DNA of 64,000 bases, from NCBI RefSeq assembly GCF_047663525.1, contig NC_092602.1, positions 7,685,501 to 7,749,500 of the forward strand, written 5' to 3'. The DNA is from Anas platyrhynchos (Eukaryota; Chordata; Aves; Anseriformes; Anatidae). Positions 50,666 to 60,065 of the stretch are shown here, one piece after another (the first letter of the stretch is position 1; every line of letters begins with the position of its first letter). The notes beneath the pieces are model-generated. The model saw only the letters and a program-made list of their open reading frames with translations. It did no database searches and was not told the DNA's origin. The translations under genes and the position numbers were made by a program.

Positions 50666-53576
50666 TTCTCGTTACCGCTGTGGGAGCTGTGGTGAGGGGC
50701 CTGAGTGCAGCCCCGCTGCCTGTAGGTGACAGCAGCCCCCAGGGACTCATGCCAAGCCTCACCCCGCACCCAGCACCCCTCAGGAAGCCATGGCCCCGCA
50801 CAGCTGGGGGACACCGCAAGCAGGAGTAGAAGCTGGCACCCTGTGTGTCACCCCAACACCAGGACCTTGCCTGACACCTCCTCACGGGGCCCTGGGCAAG
50901 GTTTAAGGCGCAATGCGGAGGGATTTGTGTGTTTTGTGTACATAAATGTGCTTCCCACACTATGTGAGAGGGGTTGTGCTCAGCATCTGTCGCTGCTTTT
51001 CCACGACTGAGCAGCAATAGCTACAGGATGTGACCCCTCAGGTGGGGTGATGTGCACCACCGGCATTATTTGCTGGTACAGAACAGGGGCGGTCAGGATC
51101 AGGCCCCCTCCCGCGATCCATGCTTCTTCCAGCAGCAAGTAGCAGGCAGGTCTTGGCTTGGGTTGTACCTCTACCTCTGCATGAATAAAGTTTCCGCTGT
51201 GCCCTGTTTGCATTGCAGCCCAGTACGCGATGTTCGTCACCAGCTTCCTACCGGATCCTTTGTGAGTGTGGCAGTGAGTGCAAATCAAAACAACAGCAAC
51301 AACAAAACCAGCTTTTTTTCTGTCTCAGGGCAAAAATGAACTTCTCATCGGGATGCATGCAGAAGAAACAGGTTGTGTCCAAGCTGCTGAATATAAAGAT
51401 GAGGAGTCTCTGCCCCTAAAGCTTCACCCTGTGGCTTGAGCACTGCTGTGGAAGGGTGACTGAGGTGGATGGCAGAGCTGTTGTGCAAGGGACGCGACCC
51501 TCCACTTGTACAGCTTTTAAACCAAGCCTATTCTCATTGCACTAGTCATAACCAAGTGCTGTTTACACCTGAATTCTTTTTCACACCCTAACATTTCCTA
51601 CCCAAAATTGGCACCTCCCAACCCTCCTGTGGTTTCCCAGTGAGAAGGGCAGGTTAAAAGCCAAGCTGCTACAACAGCTGCTCAGAGGGGTGGGCTCAAA
51701 CAAAACCCACCCAATGTTCACCATTCTCCGTCCTTCCTAGTGCCACGTAACTCCTGTTTGCTCCCCATCTACCTGCTCTCTGCCTCTGAAACACTCCTGG
51801 ACTTGTGAACACCTGCTTGATGCTCAAGCCCCGTGCACGCACAGCTGCAGTTCCCTGGGGACAGCTGCCCCAGCGAGCTCTTCCCCAGCAGAGCAGCAGC
51901 CGAGGCTTGCCCAAAGGCAGCTGGTGGGACCGAGGGGGAAGTGATGTGGGAGCAGCTGCAGCCCTCAGAGCTGCTGCTGCTGGGGAATGAAGGCACGTCA
52001 TGCATCAGAGTATGCGGTGCTTCCTCTTGCATGCTGCCCCGCGACTACAACACGGTATGACTCAACCCTTATCTTTCACAGAAGTTGTGACAAGAAGTTG
52101 TTGTTCTCATTCGCAGATGGGAAACAGGGCTGGCAGCTGGAAATAAAGTCAGACAATGAGTCAACGTGAATTTAAGGCCGGACTTTACAACTTCCTGCCT
52201 CCACACAGCCCAGGGTGCTTGCTGACGGAATCTTTCTCCTCGTCAAAGCGTAGCTAACCAGCTATGGACCGGCCCCAGAACTCTTCGGGGGGTTTAACCC
52301 ACTGGCCTCCACACACTTGCCACTCAGAAACTGGAGGGATTAAATCTCCGCCTGCCCACTTGGGGTCAGTAATCTCAGACTGGAGAAATCCAAGCTCGTT
52401 TCCTAGGAGGTGTTATGAAAAGCACCAGGCTAAATCTGTGTCAGAGAAGAACAGATGCGAAGCTACAAGACTTGTAAGGCATGTTTAGAGCCTACCTGTG
52501 CACTTCGGAGAGTGACTTGAAACTGCAGAGTGAAGAGAATAACTGAACTGCAGTGCGTCCTCTGCACTGTGCCACAGGGACATCCTGCAAGGGGATGTGG
52601 CTCTTTCTTTGGGTGGACACGCAAGGAAAATTTGGGCAGAGCCTCAAGCCTGAAGGTTTCCATCAGCTTAGGGCAACAGCAGCACACTTCAACATCATGC
52701 TTGGTGGAAGGACCTAGTACAGCAAACAGAGAAAAGGTGACTTCTAGCACAGGGTGGGGGCCATAGCTTTGTGATACTGGGTGAAGGAACCACTCGGGGG
52801 AGATTGTAGCAGATGATTCTGTTAGAAGGAAAGAGAATCATTCAAGGAACAGATATGACACTTATCAACTGACCTTGCTTCAATGAACCAAACAAGTACA
52901 TGAACTGCATTACTCATTGTCTACTACACATGACTTCAGTGCTTATCCCTGTGCCTCATTCTGAGAAAGGGTGACGGCATCCCGCCGCCTCGGGTTTTGA
53001 TTTCAAATAGATATTGCCAGTACCGGAGTGCAAACAGGGGACAAACGCCATCGAGGAGGTTTCACTGTCATTCTTCGGTCACCGTTGTGTATAACACCCC
53101 AGCCCAGCTGACATTACAAATCTGATAAAGAGGGAATATCAATGTCTGCTATTAATTTCCCTACTCCGCCTCGTTATAAACAACCCCCTAACCTGGGGTC
53201 AGCCAGGCAGGGTATGCTCACCTGGATGGCACGTGTGGCTGGACGGAGAGCCTCAGAGCTAACTGGCCGCAGTGTAAACCATATGGGATGTGCACAAAGA
53301 GACAGGGAGGCTGCTTCCCACTGTGCAGGAGATACGGCCCAGGATGCTGGCGTGTGGTGGTCACGGCTCTCCTCCGCGGGGCAGGGGCTTATTTAACTGA
53401 TGAGAGAGGGCAGATGTGCATGGGGTCACCCAGAGAGTTTTACACCAAGGCGAGCACCCGCTTTGTGCAGGGCAGAGGAGCTGGAGCTCTTCAGCAAGGA
53501 GAAGCCATTTTCTGAAGCTATAGCTACTGCTAAAGGGACTGGAGTACTAGTCCTCGTAGGAAACCATGATAATTTT
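50666..53576. other. Intergenic region between PXN promoter and the first U4 gene
   Basis: No protein-coding exon was recognised. One plus-strand AATAAA occurs at about 51185. A human antisense transcript is known near PXN, but I cannot support one here. Open frames are short and not family-like. Confidence 0.5.
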
Positions 53577-53592
53577 TCTGTTCTTTCACAGT
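53577..53592 (-). terminator. snRNA 3' box of U4 copy 1
   Basis: ACTGTGAAAGAACAGA on the minus strand begins about 6 nt past the RNA 3' end. It resembles the vertebrate snRNA 3' box (GTTTN0-3AAARNNAGA), which directs Integrator-dependent 3' end formation. Confidence 0.7.
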
Positions 53593-53597
53593 GAAAT

Positions 53598-53742
53598 TCA
53601 GTCTCCGTAGAGACTGTCAAAAATTGCCAATGCCGACTATATTTCAAGTCGTCATGGCGGGGTATTGGGAAAAGTTTTCAATTAGCAATAATCGCGCCTC
53701 GGATTAACCTCATTGGCTACGATACTGCCACTGCGCAAAGCT
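53598..53742 (-). ncRNA. RNU4: U4 spliceosomal snRNA, copy 1
   Basis: U4 pairs with U6 in the U4/U6.U5 tri-snRNP and keeps U6 inactive until spliceosome activation. The minus strand starts AGCTTTGCGCAGTGGCAGTA and keeps every U4 landmark. These are the stem II strand, the 5' stem-loop kink-turn (CAATGAGG...CCGAGG) that binds SNU13/15.5K, and stem I (TTGCTAATTG). The AAAACTTTTCCCAATACCC segment, the central stem-loop, the Sm site AATTTTTGA (53617-53625) and a 3' stem-loop with a UACG tetraloop are also present. Length is about 145 nt, as in human. Octamer- and PSE-like elements and a 3' box are at the right distances, so it looks functional. Paralogous copy 2 lies about 650 bp upstream. Human RNU4-1/RNU4-2 occupy the matching place between PXN and SIRT4, as I recall. 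Confidence 0.97.
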
Positions 53743-53790
53743 GACGGAATGAGCCCTCCGCCGCCACCCCTCGCCCCGGGGCCGCCTCCG

Positions 53791-53811
53791 AGCTCACGGC
53801 GAGCCCCCACC
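53791..53811 (-). promoter_or_regulatory. Putative PSE of U4 copy 1
   Basis: About 49-69 nt upstream of the U4 5' end, this stretch (minus strand GGTGGGGGCTCGCCGTGAGCT read in two parts: GGTGGGGGCTC, GCCGTGAGCT) aligns with the same position of copy 2 and shares the AGCTCA edge. Position is the main support for SNAPc binding; the motif match is by alignment of the two copies. Confidence 0.5.
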
Positions 53812-53953
53812 GCCGCTCCCACTGCCCGTCACGGTGCCCCCCGCCTTCCCCAACATCCCCTGGTGCCCCTCAGTCCCATTCCGGGTGGGGGGCGCCCCAT
53901 TATCACCCCCGTACCGAGCGGCGGGGCGGCCGCTGGGGTTGCTGGGAAGCGGC

Positions 53954-53961
53954 ATGCAAAT
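53954..53961 (+). promoter_or_regulatory. Octamer (DSE) of U4 copy 1
   Basis: ATGCAAAT is a perfect POU2F1/Oct-1 octamer, centred about 215 bp upstream of the U4 copy 1 start. This is the canonical place for a vertebrate snRNA distal sequence element. The adjoining TGGGAAGCGGCATGC on the left resembles a weak SPH/ZNF143 motif. Confidence 0.85.
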
Positions 53962-53965
53962 TGTG

Positions 53966-53973
53966 TGACGTCA
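53966..53973. promoter_or_regulatory. Perfect CRE palindrome next to the U4 octamer
   Basis: TGACGTCA, the CREB/ATF consensus, lies 4 bp beyond the octamer. Confidence 0.65.
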
Positions 53974-54019
53974 CTTGGCGCGCCCCGCCTTGGCGCGGGA
54001 TTCCCACGCCCCTCGCGGG

Positions 54020-54195
54020 TGGAGGCAGGGAACGGAGGCTGAATGGGAACGGGGGGGGGAATGGGATGGAGGCTGAATGGGACGGAGGCTGAGCGGGGAC
54101 GGAGGCTGAACGGCGATGGAGGCAGAGAGAGGCTGGAGGCTGAATGAGGATAGAAGCTGCACGAATATAGAGGCTGAGTGCTGATGAATAGGGAT
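54020..54195. repeat. ~17-bp minisatellite GGAGGCTGAATGGGACG between the two U4 genes
   Basis: Degenerate units of GGAGGCTGAAYGGGRAYG, mostly 16-18 bp, run from about 54020 to 54195. They fill the space between the copy 1 octamer and the copy 2 3' box. Confidence 0.8.
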
Positions 54196-54227
54196 GGAGG
54201 TTACAGCCTCCCCCTACTTTTTTCCTT

Positions 54228-54240
54228 TCTATTTTTTAAC
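54228..54240 (-). terminator. snRNA 3' box of U4 copy 2
   Basis: GTTAAAAAATAGA on the minus strand, starting about 10 nt past the RNA end, is close to the vertebrate snRNA 3' box consensus. Confidence 0.75.
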
Positions 54241-54249
54241 CAGCTGACG

Positions 54250-54394
54250 GCAGCCTCCGGAGAGGCTCTCAAAAATTGCCAATGCCGACTGTATTTCAAG
54301 TCGTCATGGCGGGGTATTGGGAAAAGTTTTCAATCAGCAATAATCGCGCCTCGGATTAACCTCATTGGCTACGATACTGCCACTGCGCAAAGCT
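54250..54394 (-). ncRNA. RNU4: U4 spliceosomal snRNA, copy 2 (variant)
   Basis: The minus strand starts AGCTTTGCGCAGTGGCAGTA and is nearly identical to copy 1 over the first ~125 nt. Differences are A to G in stem I (TTGCTGATTG), T to C in the central stem-loop (GAAATACAGTC), and several paired changes in the 3' stem-loop (AGCCTC/GAGGCT with a UCCG loop). The Sm site is intact (54269-54277). The paired substitutions indicate selection on structure, so it is probably a working gene and not a pseudogene. I recall a linked chicken pair called U4B and U4X; this may be the equivalent of the variant. Confidence 0.95.
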
Positions 54395-54443
54395 GCCGGC
54401 CTCTCCTCCCCGCAGCCTCCACCCCGCCGCCGCCCCCCCGCCC

Positions 54444-54464
54444 AGCTCAGAGCGCGCTCCCGCC
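54444..54464 (-). promoter_or_regulatory. Putative PSE of U4 copy 2
   Basis: Lies 50-70 nt upstream of the copy 2 start and shares the AGCTCA edge and GC-rich body with the matching place in copy 1. Confidence 0.45.
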
Positions 54465-54607
54465 ACCCCCCGCGCGCCCCCGGCCTGCGCGCCCCCTGCC
54501 CCGCCGTGCCCGCGACCCCGGCCCCCGCTTTGGGGAACGGGAGAGGCAGGGGGCAGGGGGGAGGCTGCGGGGCAAGGGAGGCCCGCGGAGGGTGCTGGGA
54601 GGGCGGT

Positions 54608-54615
54608 ATGGTAAT
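54608..54615 (+). promoter_or_regulatory. Degenerate octamer position of U4 copy 2
   Basis: ATGGTAAT lies about 217 bp upstream of copy 2, matching the octamer ATGCAAAT at 6 of 8 positions and at the same distance as in copy 1. Binding would be expected to be weaker. Confidence 0.45.
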
Positions 54616-54699
54616 GAGGGGGGGCCTCGCCCCTTTCCTGGGCAAAAATGGAGAAAATCGGCCGGGTTTTGCCCAAAACCACCAGTTTCCCCTCAAGGG

Positions 54700-55580
54700 G
54701 AGGCGCTTTGCAGAGGACAACACATGAGACCGAGTGTGCTGTTACCCAACGCGTTCAGTGCCCGGTGCAGTGCTGAGGACCCGGGGGGCTCCGTGCCACT
54801 CATGTCACCGCTCCCGGTGTCACCTTGGCTCCGCGGGCCAGCAGCAGCCTGCCCAGGCATGGCACAGGGGCTGGCCGAACCTAATGCCAACGAAAAAACT
54901 GCACAACCATCACACGGAGTAAGCCCCTCGGTGGTGGAGAGTTGACTGGTGAAAGGGTCCAGGGCTCGGGCTGTGCCCTGGGAGAGGTGCAAGTGGCTGA
55001 AAAACTCCAACCACCCCTCACGTCTCATCCACGCCTCCTTCAGGAGCCGTTCAGAGAGTGGTTGTTGCGTGCTGACCTCTGGGGTTTGGTCTGGCCACAT
55101 TAATCCCACACACTGGACCCGACTGCTGTTATCTGCCCACCCTTGGTGCCGTGGTTTGTTTCTGTATCTTTCACCCACCCTTTTTCCTGTTGTTCCAACT
55201 ATACCCACCAGGACCCCCAGCCTGGCTCAACCTCGGCCAGCATCGAGTGGAGGCACCAAGGGCACGAGGATGGGGCCGACCTACTGTCCCTGTGTCCCTT
55301 CGCTCTCCAACCAGGCACATGTCCCCAGCGAGGTGTCCTTAACCACCCCCAGTGGATTTTCCTTCCATTATTTGCTCAGCCACATTCTGAGGCTAACACC
55401 TGCCACGTTAGCAGCAGCGAAAGGAAAACGCAGGCTTCCGTAAGAACACGGACCTACAAAACCTTATTTACTACTTACATCCATCCCAAACCTGATTTTA
55501 TTCTGTGCTTCCTGAGGGCAGCACGCAGTGTTTGCCAAGGCACACCTTTCAGGAAGGGGGGCGATTATTTTTTTTCCTTG
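54700..55580. other. Intergenic region between U4 copy 2 and SIRT4 promoter
   Basis: No gene, RNA or mobile element was recognised. Open frames are short and not family-like. Confidence 0.5.
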
Positions 55581-55585
55581 AAGCC

Positions 55586-55635
55586 TGGGAGTTGTAGTGT
55601 TTGCTCGGGCTCGGTGCAAACTACATTTCCCAGCA
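55586..55635. promoter_or_regulatory. SIRT4: Inverted pair of ZNF143/SBS-like motifs at the SIRT4 promoter
   Basis: ACTACATTTCCCAGCA on the plus strand (55620-55635) and ACTACAACTCCCA on the minus strand (55586-55598) both match the ACTACAATTCCCAGCA element bound by ZNF143/STAF and THAP11. They face each other's outer sides 21 bp apart, just upstream of the presumed SIRT4 start. Confidence 0.7.
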
Positions 55636-55639
55636 AACT

Positions 55640-55685
55640 CCTTGTCCGCAGGCCTGCAGAGGTCGGTCGGGCAGCGCTATGACAG
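55640..55685 (+). other. SIRT4: Probable non-coding exon 1 of SIRT4 with an upstream ATG
   Basis: A donor ACAG/GTAGGT at 55685/55686 follows the ZNF143-like motifs at a distance suited to a first exon. It contains an ATG at 55679-55681. Spliced to the acceptor at 57284 (exon 2 from 57285), this ATG opens a frame ending at 57451, overlapping the SIRT4 start out of frame. The transcription start is a guess. Confidence 0.45.
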
Positions 55686-57284
55686 GTAGGTTTCGGGGCA
55701 TTACTCACCATAAGGTGCTTCTGGCCCTGGCTGTGCGCACCGTGCCCACCACCCCTCTCCCCCCCGTGTCATTGTTACAGAACAGGCTCGGGTGACGTGG
55801 CTCTGGATTTCTGCCCTGTAGCAAGCTGTCTGTCCTCTGCCTGTGCTGGCTGCTCTCTTCCTGCGGAGCTTTCGGATGTGTGTTAGGAAACAAACCCCAG
55901 CCGTGGGCCCTGGTAGGTAGCTTTACGGAGCTTTGCGTAAGCGTGGCTGGGTTTTGGCTTGCATTGTTTGTTTTTGTTTTGTTTTGTTTTTTAAATCTGA
56001 GCGCTTTGATATTGACAGCAGCCTTACGTTTCACAGGAAGCGTTCAGCCCTTTGCAAGTTTCTCTGTCACTCACTGTCACGCTTCAGAGTCTCCCTCAAA
56101 CGTACGCGCTGCTGTTCTTGCTGCTGTGCCCACTGCTGCCTTCTCTCTCTCCTGGGGGGTCACCCTGTTTTATGTCTCCATTTCATTCCCCCTCTGAACA
56201 CTTCCTTCTGAGAGATCTTTTGATGATAATGGGGGGAAATGGAGAATTTTCATCAGTTAAAGCAATTTAATCACCATCAAGCTGGCTTAGCAGCCTGCTG
56301 GGACCATCACGACAGGACTTATTCTCAAAGCAAGTTACAGTTTATTGGGAAACTTTGTCCCTCCTAATTAATTAATATGGAAAATTAAACCTGTACCGAA
56401 GGAAGGCGCAACACTACTCTTGATAAACAACAAAACAAGGCAAAAATCATCATGAACATAATCCTCTGCTTCGATATAAAAAACAATTTGGGACTATAGT
56501 GGAAGGCTTTCCAGAATAAGCCTGCACGATTCAGCCCTGATATCAGTCAGCCCTGAAAAACACTGGCATGGCCACTGTGTCTGTACATTGGTGATTTCAG
56601 TCTAATTTACTAGGGTATGGTGCCATGGCCCTGAATCCAGGTAGCTCTCCCTGTAATTCAACTGATAATGAAGTGCTGGAGGTTAATTGAGACAAACCTA
56701 CTCTTTGCCACTAGCATCTATTTAGTATCAAAATACAGCTGAACATGCAGACTTCCAGTGTATTCAGATATTGCTCTACTCACTGTAAGAATTGGTATTT
56801 GAGGGAGACCAGGGACTTGAGGCAAAGCAACTCAGACACAGCAGGAGTCTAAAAACCAGCCAGGCTCCGAAGCTCAAGAAGGAGCGAGCTGCCTGCCTAG
56901 CAGACAAACATGCTCACTACTTGAAGAGCTTTCTCAGAGCTGCCACAGGTCTCAGGCACGTTTCCAGCAGACAGCCTTTAAGGAACTGTCCCCACGCTGC
57001 AACAGCTCAGCTGTGAGGTGCTTGGTGCCCTCCTCAAACTGCCTTTAACACCCTCACACCTTCAGCACCCCTCTGCTACCCTCTGTGAATGGGACGTGGA
57101 AACACTGTCCTCACACAGCAGGACTTAACAGTTGCAAAGTAATTCTGATTTGGATAGAAAAAGGAGCAAAGAAAATTTATCAGCAATGTTTTCCAGAGAA
57201 TCCCAAGAACATACAATCAGGGATATGCTCTCTGCTTCTTTTTTTTTTTTTTTACCTGCCCTGTGTTCTGTTCTTGGCCTTTAG
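55686..57284 (+). other. SIRT4: SIRT4 5' intron
   Basis: Non-coding. Ends in a long poly-T/pyrimidine stretch at 57239-57253 and acceptor CCTTTAG. No other gene was recognised. Confidence 0.5.
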
Positions 57285-57290
57285 CTCAGC

Positions 57291-60065
57291 ATGTTCTCTG
57301 CCAGGAGGTTGCCAGGGAGTTGCAGAGCCACCCGACTCCATCACCTCAGACACCACTCCGTGTCCAGGCCCTCTCCAAACTTAGCTTTCGTGCCAGCCTG
57401 TCTTCCCCCGGATCCTGTGGAAGTAGAGGAGCTGCAGCGTTTTGTTTCTAACTCCAAGAAGCTCTTTGTAATGACCGGGGCTGGAATCTCGACTGAATCG
57501 GGGATCCCAGATTACCGCTCTGAAGGAGTCGGGCTCTACGCCAGGACCGACAGGCGGCCCATCCAGCACGCAGAGTTTGTTCGTAGCGCCAGCGCCCGGC
57601 AGCGGTACTGGGCAAGGAACTTCGTGGGCTGGCCCCAGTTCTCCTCCCACCAGCCCAACACGGCGCACCTGGTGCTGAGAGACTGGGAGAAACTGGGAAA
57701 GCTCCACTGGCTGGTGACCCAGAACGTGGACGCCCTTCACACCAAAGCTGGGAGCCAGCGCCTGACAGAACTGCACGGCTGCACACACAGGTACCCCGCA
57801 GGGACAGGAGGATGGCTGATGCTCTCGTGTCTCAGTCAGGGTGACCAACGTGTCAGTGCAGTGGTAGCTGCTGAAAAAGGAGGCAAAATGTAAAAGCTCT
57901 ATGTTAGTGGAGATGGCGTGCTCAAGGGTGGTTTTGTGCTGGGGTGATGAGGATTGTGCACCAGCGCTGCTCACAGAGTGGTGTTTAAGAAACAAACAAC
58001 TCCCTATTTTTGGAGTTCTGTTTGGGTCGTGCTTAGAACTTATATCAGTCTGAACCTCCCATTTCCTTGCTGCAGTAAATGTCCTCTTAGGGAAGGCAGG
58101 GGGATCCTGAGGATGCAAAGAGTGTCCAGGGCTAAGTAGAGAGGGTGGTGCCAGAAATGCACGGGCTGGTCATCTGGAGAGGAGCCATCACAGCCTGCCT
58201 GTGGTCACCCAGAACTTCCTGATGAAAAAGCCAAGCCCTAACTGTGAGACGGGATGCACAGGGTTCAAAGTGCTTACCCTGGAGCATCCCTGCAAAGCAA
58301 CAGCTGGAGGCAGAAAGACAGCTCAGTGACCTGCACTGTCTGTTACATAAATGGGGGCGATGACAACAGACTTTCCAGGCCTTCCAAGGAACAAGTTCCT
58401 TAGAGTTTGTTCCTTGTTCTAAGGAATGAGTTCCTTAGAAGCTTCTCTCTCTCTATTATGACTTTGCTCTGCATTTCAGGGTTTTCTGCCTGGGCTGTGG
58501 AGATCAAACCTTGCGCTCTGAGCTTCAGGAGCATTTTGAAGCTCTGAACCCTACCTGGAAAGCTGAAGCACTTGGTGTGGCTCCGGATGGGGACGTCTTC
58601 CTGACGGATGAGCAGGTGCGCAATTTCCAAGTCCCAGCTTGCAGTAAATGCGGTGGCATCCTGAAGCCCGACGTGACCTTCTTTGGAGACACGGTGAGCC
58701 GGGAAAAGGTGGATTTTGTGCACCAACGCCTGGCAGAGTCAGACTCCATGCTGGTGGCAGGATCCTCTATGCAGGTAAGAAGGTCTTCCTCCCACACCGC
58801 GTTCCTGTTTCTGTGCTACTCTGCTGGCAACAAGTCCTTGGTCCCCCAAATTAGGGCTGCTGTTTGCAGTCACCACAGCCACTTCAGAGCTTCTTGGTAA
58901 TTTATTTTTACTGTTGTTGGGATTTAGTTCTACAGTTATCCTGTTTGAGCCTGTAACTCCGCTGCCAGTCTCAGCCATGCTGCTGCAAATAACCCCATTC
59001 ACACTTCAGACCTCACTCTGCTGCTTCCTCCATCACTGCCTTGTAGGCTCGCGGTTGCCCGTAAAGCCGGGATACCTGACACAATTCAGTTCTGCAAACA
59101 TCACCACCCCACTTTTTTTTTTTCCATTGAATTTTTTTAGCCTTTTTCCAGCTGTCTAGGCCTCATGGAAAGCTGTGTGCAATACCAGAGTTTAGGACTT
59201 CTAATTTCTAATTAAGCTTCTGAAGAAGAGACCAGAACTCTCTGCTTGCTGCTTAGGACTGTCCTTTATATCACACCACATTTTCTCTGTGAACCATATT
59301 TTATCTGTAAGATAAGGTGATCTAAAAAACCCTGGTGTTTAACCTGTGAAAGCTTTTGGAGTAGAGTTTGTGTAAGAGATTTTCAAGGAACAGGTTCTAT
59401 TACATTAAGAAAAACTAAAGCTTTCCAGAAAGGCAGAAAATGAAGGCTTGGCTGATTGCAATTCACTTCAGGATACTGGAGAGAAATTCCTTGAGCTTGC
59501 ACTTCTTAAGCACATAATCCTTTGCACAGGAATGATTGAAATGCCTTACGCTCATTCTTGTAGTACCTAAACTGGGCCATGTGAGAACCATCAAAGCAGA
59601 AGCATTTAAGTACCTATGATAACTAATAAAAACTGCTGCAGAGATTTACTAAAAGACAAGGGCTTTCCCCTTCAATGTATATATTTTCTACAAAAGTGGA
59701 AACCCTTCACTGATAAAAAGTCAAAAGCTGTTCTCTTCTGTGCACTCATGAGTGGAGAAACCTCCTACTTGAATTAAGTGCAGTTGCATAACACAGAGTG
59801 TACATACAGCCCCGTTTTCCTGCCAACAGCAATTACTTTACTTTCTTTAGACCTATCTGTAGCTCTCCTTTGCCTGTGCTGCCAATAATTCTCTCTGCTG
59901 GTATTCCTGCAGGTATACTCTGGTTACAGGTTTGCTCTTGCTGCTCGGGAGAAGCAGCTGCCCATTGCAATCCTTAACATCGGGCCCACAAGGTTAGACC
60001 ACTTTGCATCCTTAAAACTGAATTCCCGCTGTGGAGAGCTGCTGCCTCTGATTGTTGCACACTGA
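57291..60065 (+). CDS. SIRT4: Sirtuin 4, mitochondrial NAD-dependent lipoamidase/ADP-ribosyltransferase
   Basis: SIRT4 is a mitochondrial-matrix class II sirtuin acting on glutamate dehydrogenase, pyruvate dehydrogenase and leucine metabolism. Three coding exons are seen: 57291-57790, 58480-58774 and 59913-60065. Together they make 948 nt, or 315 residues (human 314). The N-terminus ([20 protein letters not shown] and onward) is Arg/His-rich with no acidic residue for about 40 residues, a typical presequence. Family motifs present are [16 protein letters not shown] (NAD binding), [12 protein letters not shown], catalytic His in LTELHGC, zinc ligands CLGCG and CSKCGG, and FFGDTV, GSSMQ and LNIGPTR. 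Introns are phase 2 and 0. The start was chosen because it is the first ATG in frame after the acceptor and gives a proper presequence. Confidence 0.95.
58386..58415. repeat. SIRT4: Inverted repeat near the acceptor of SIRT4 exon 3
   Basis: AAGGAACAA (58386-58394) is complementary to TTGTTCCTT (58407-58415). GGAACAAGTTCC inside it is itself palindromic, and GTTCCTTAG recurs at 58395 and 58430. It lies about 65-95 bp before the acceptor. Confidence 0.8.
58775..59912 (+). other. SIRT4: SIRT4 intron before the last coding exon
   Basis: AT-rich intron with donor CAG/GTAAGA and acceptor ATTCCTGCAG; nothing else recognised. Confidence 0.7.

Noticed and set aside
54178-54945. 255-aa plus-strand frame running through U4 copy 2
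   Set aside because: It crosses a structural RNA gene in antisense and GC-rich flanks; chance open frame.
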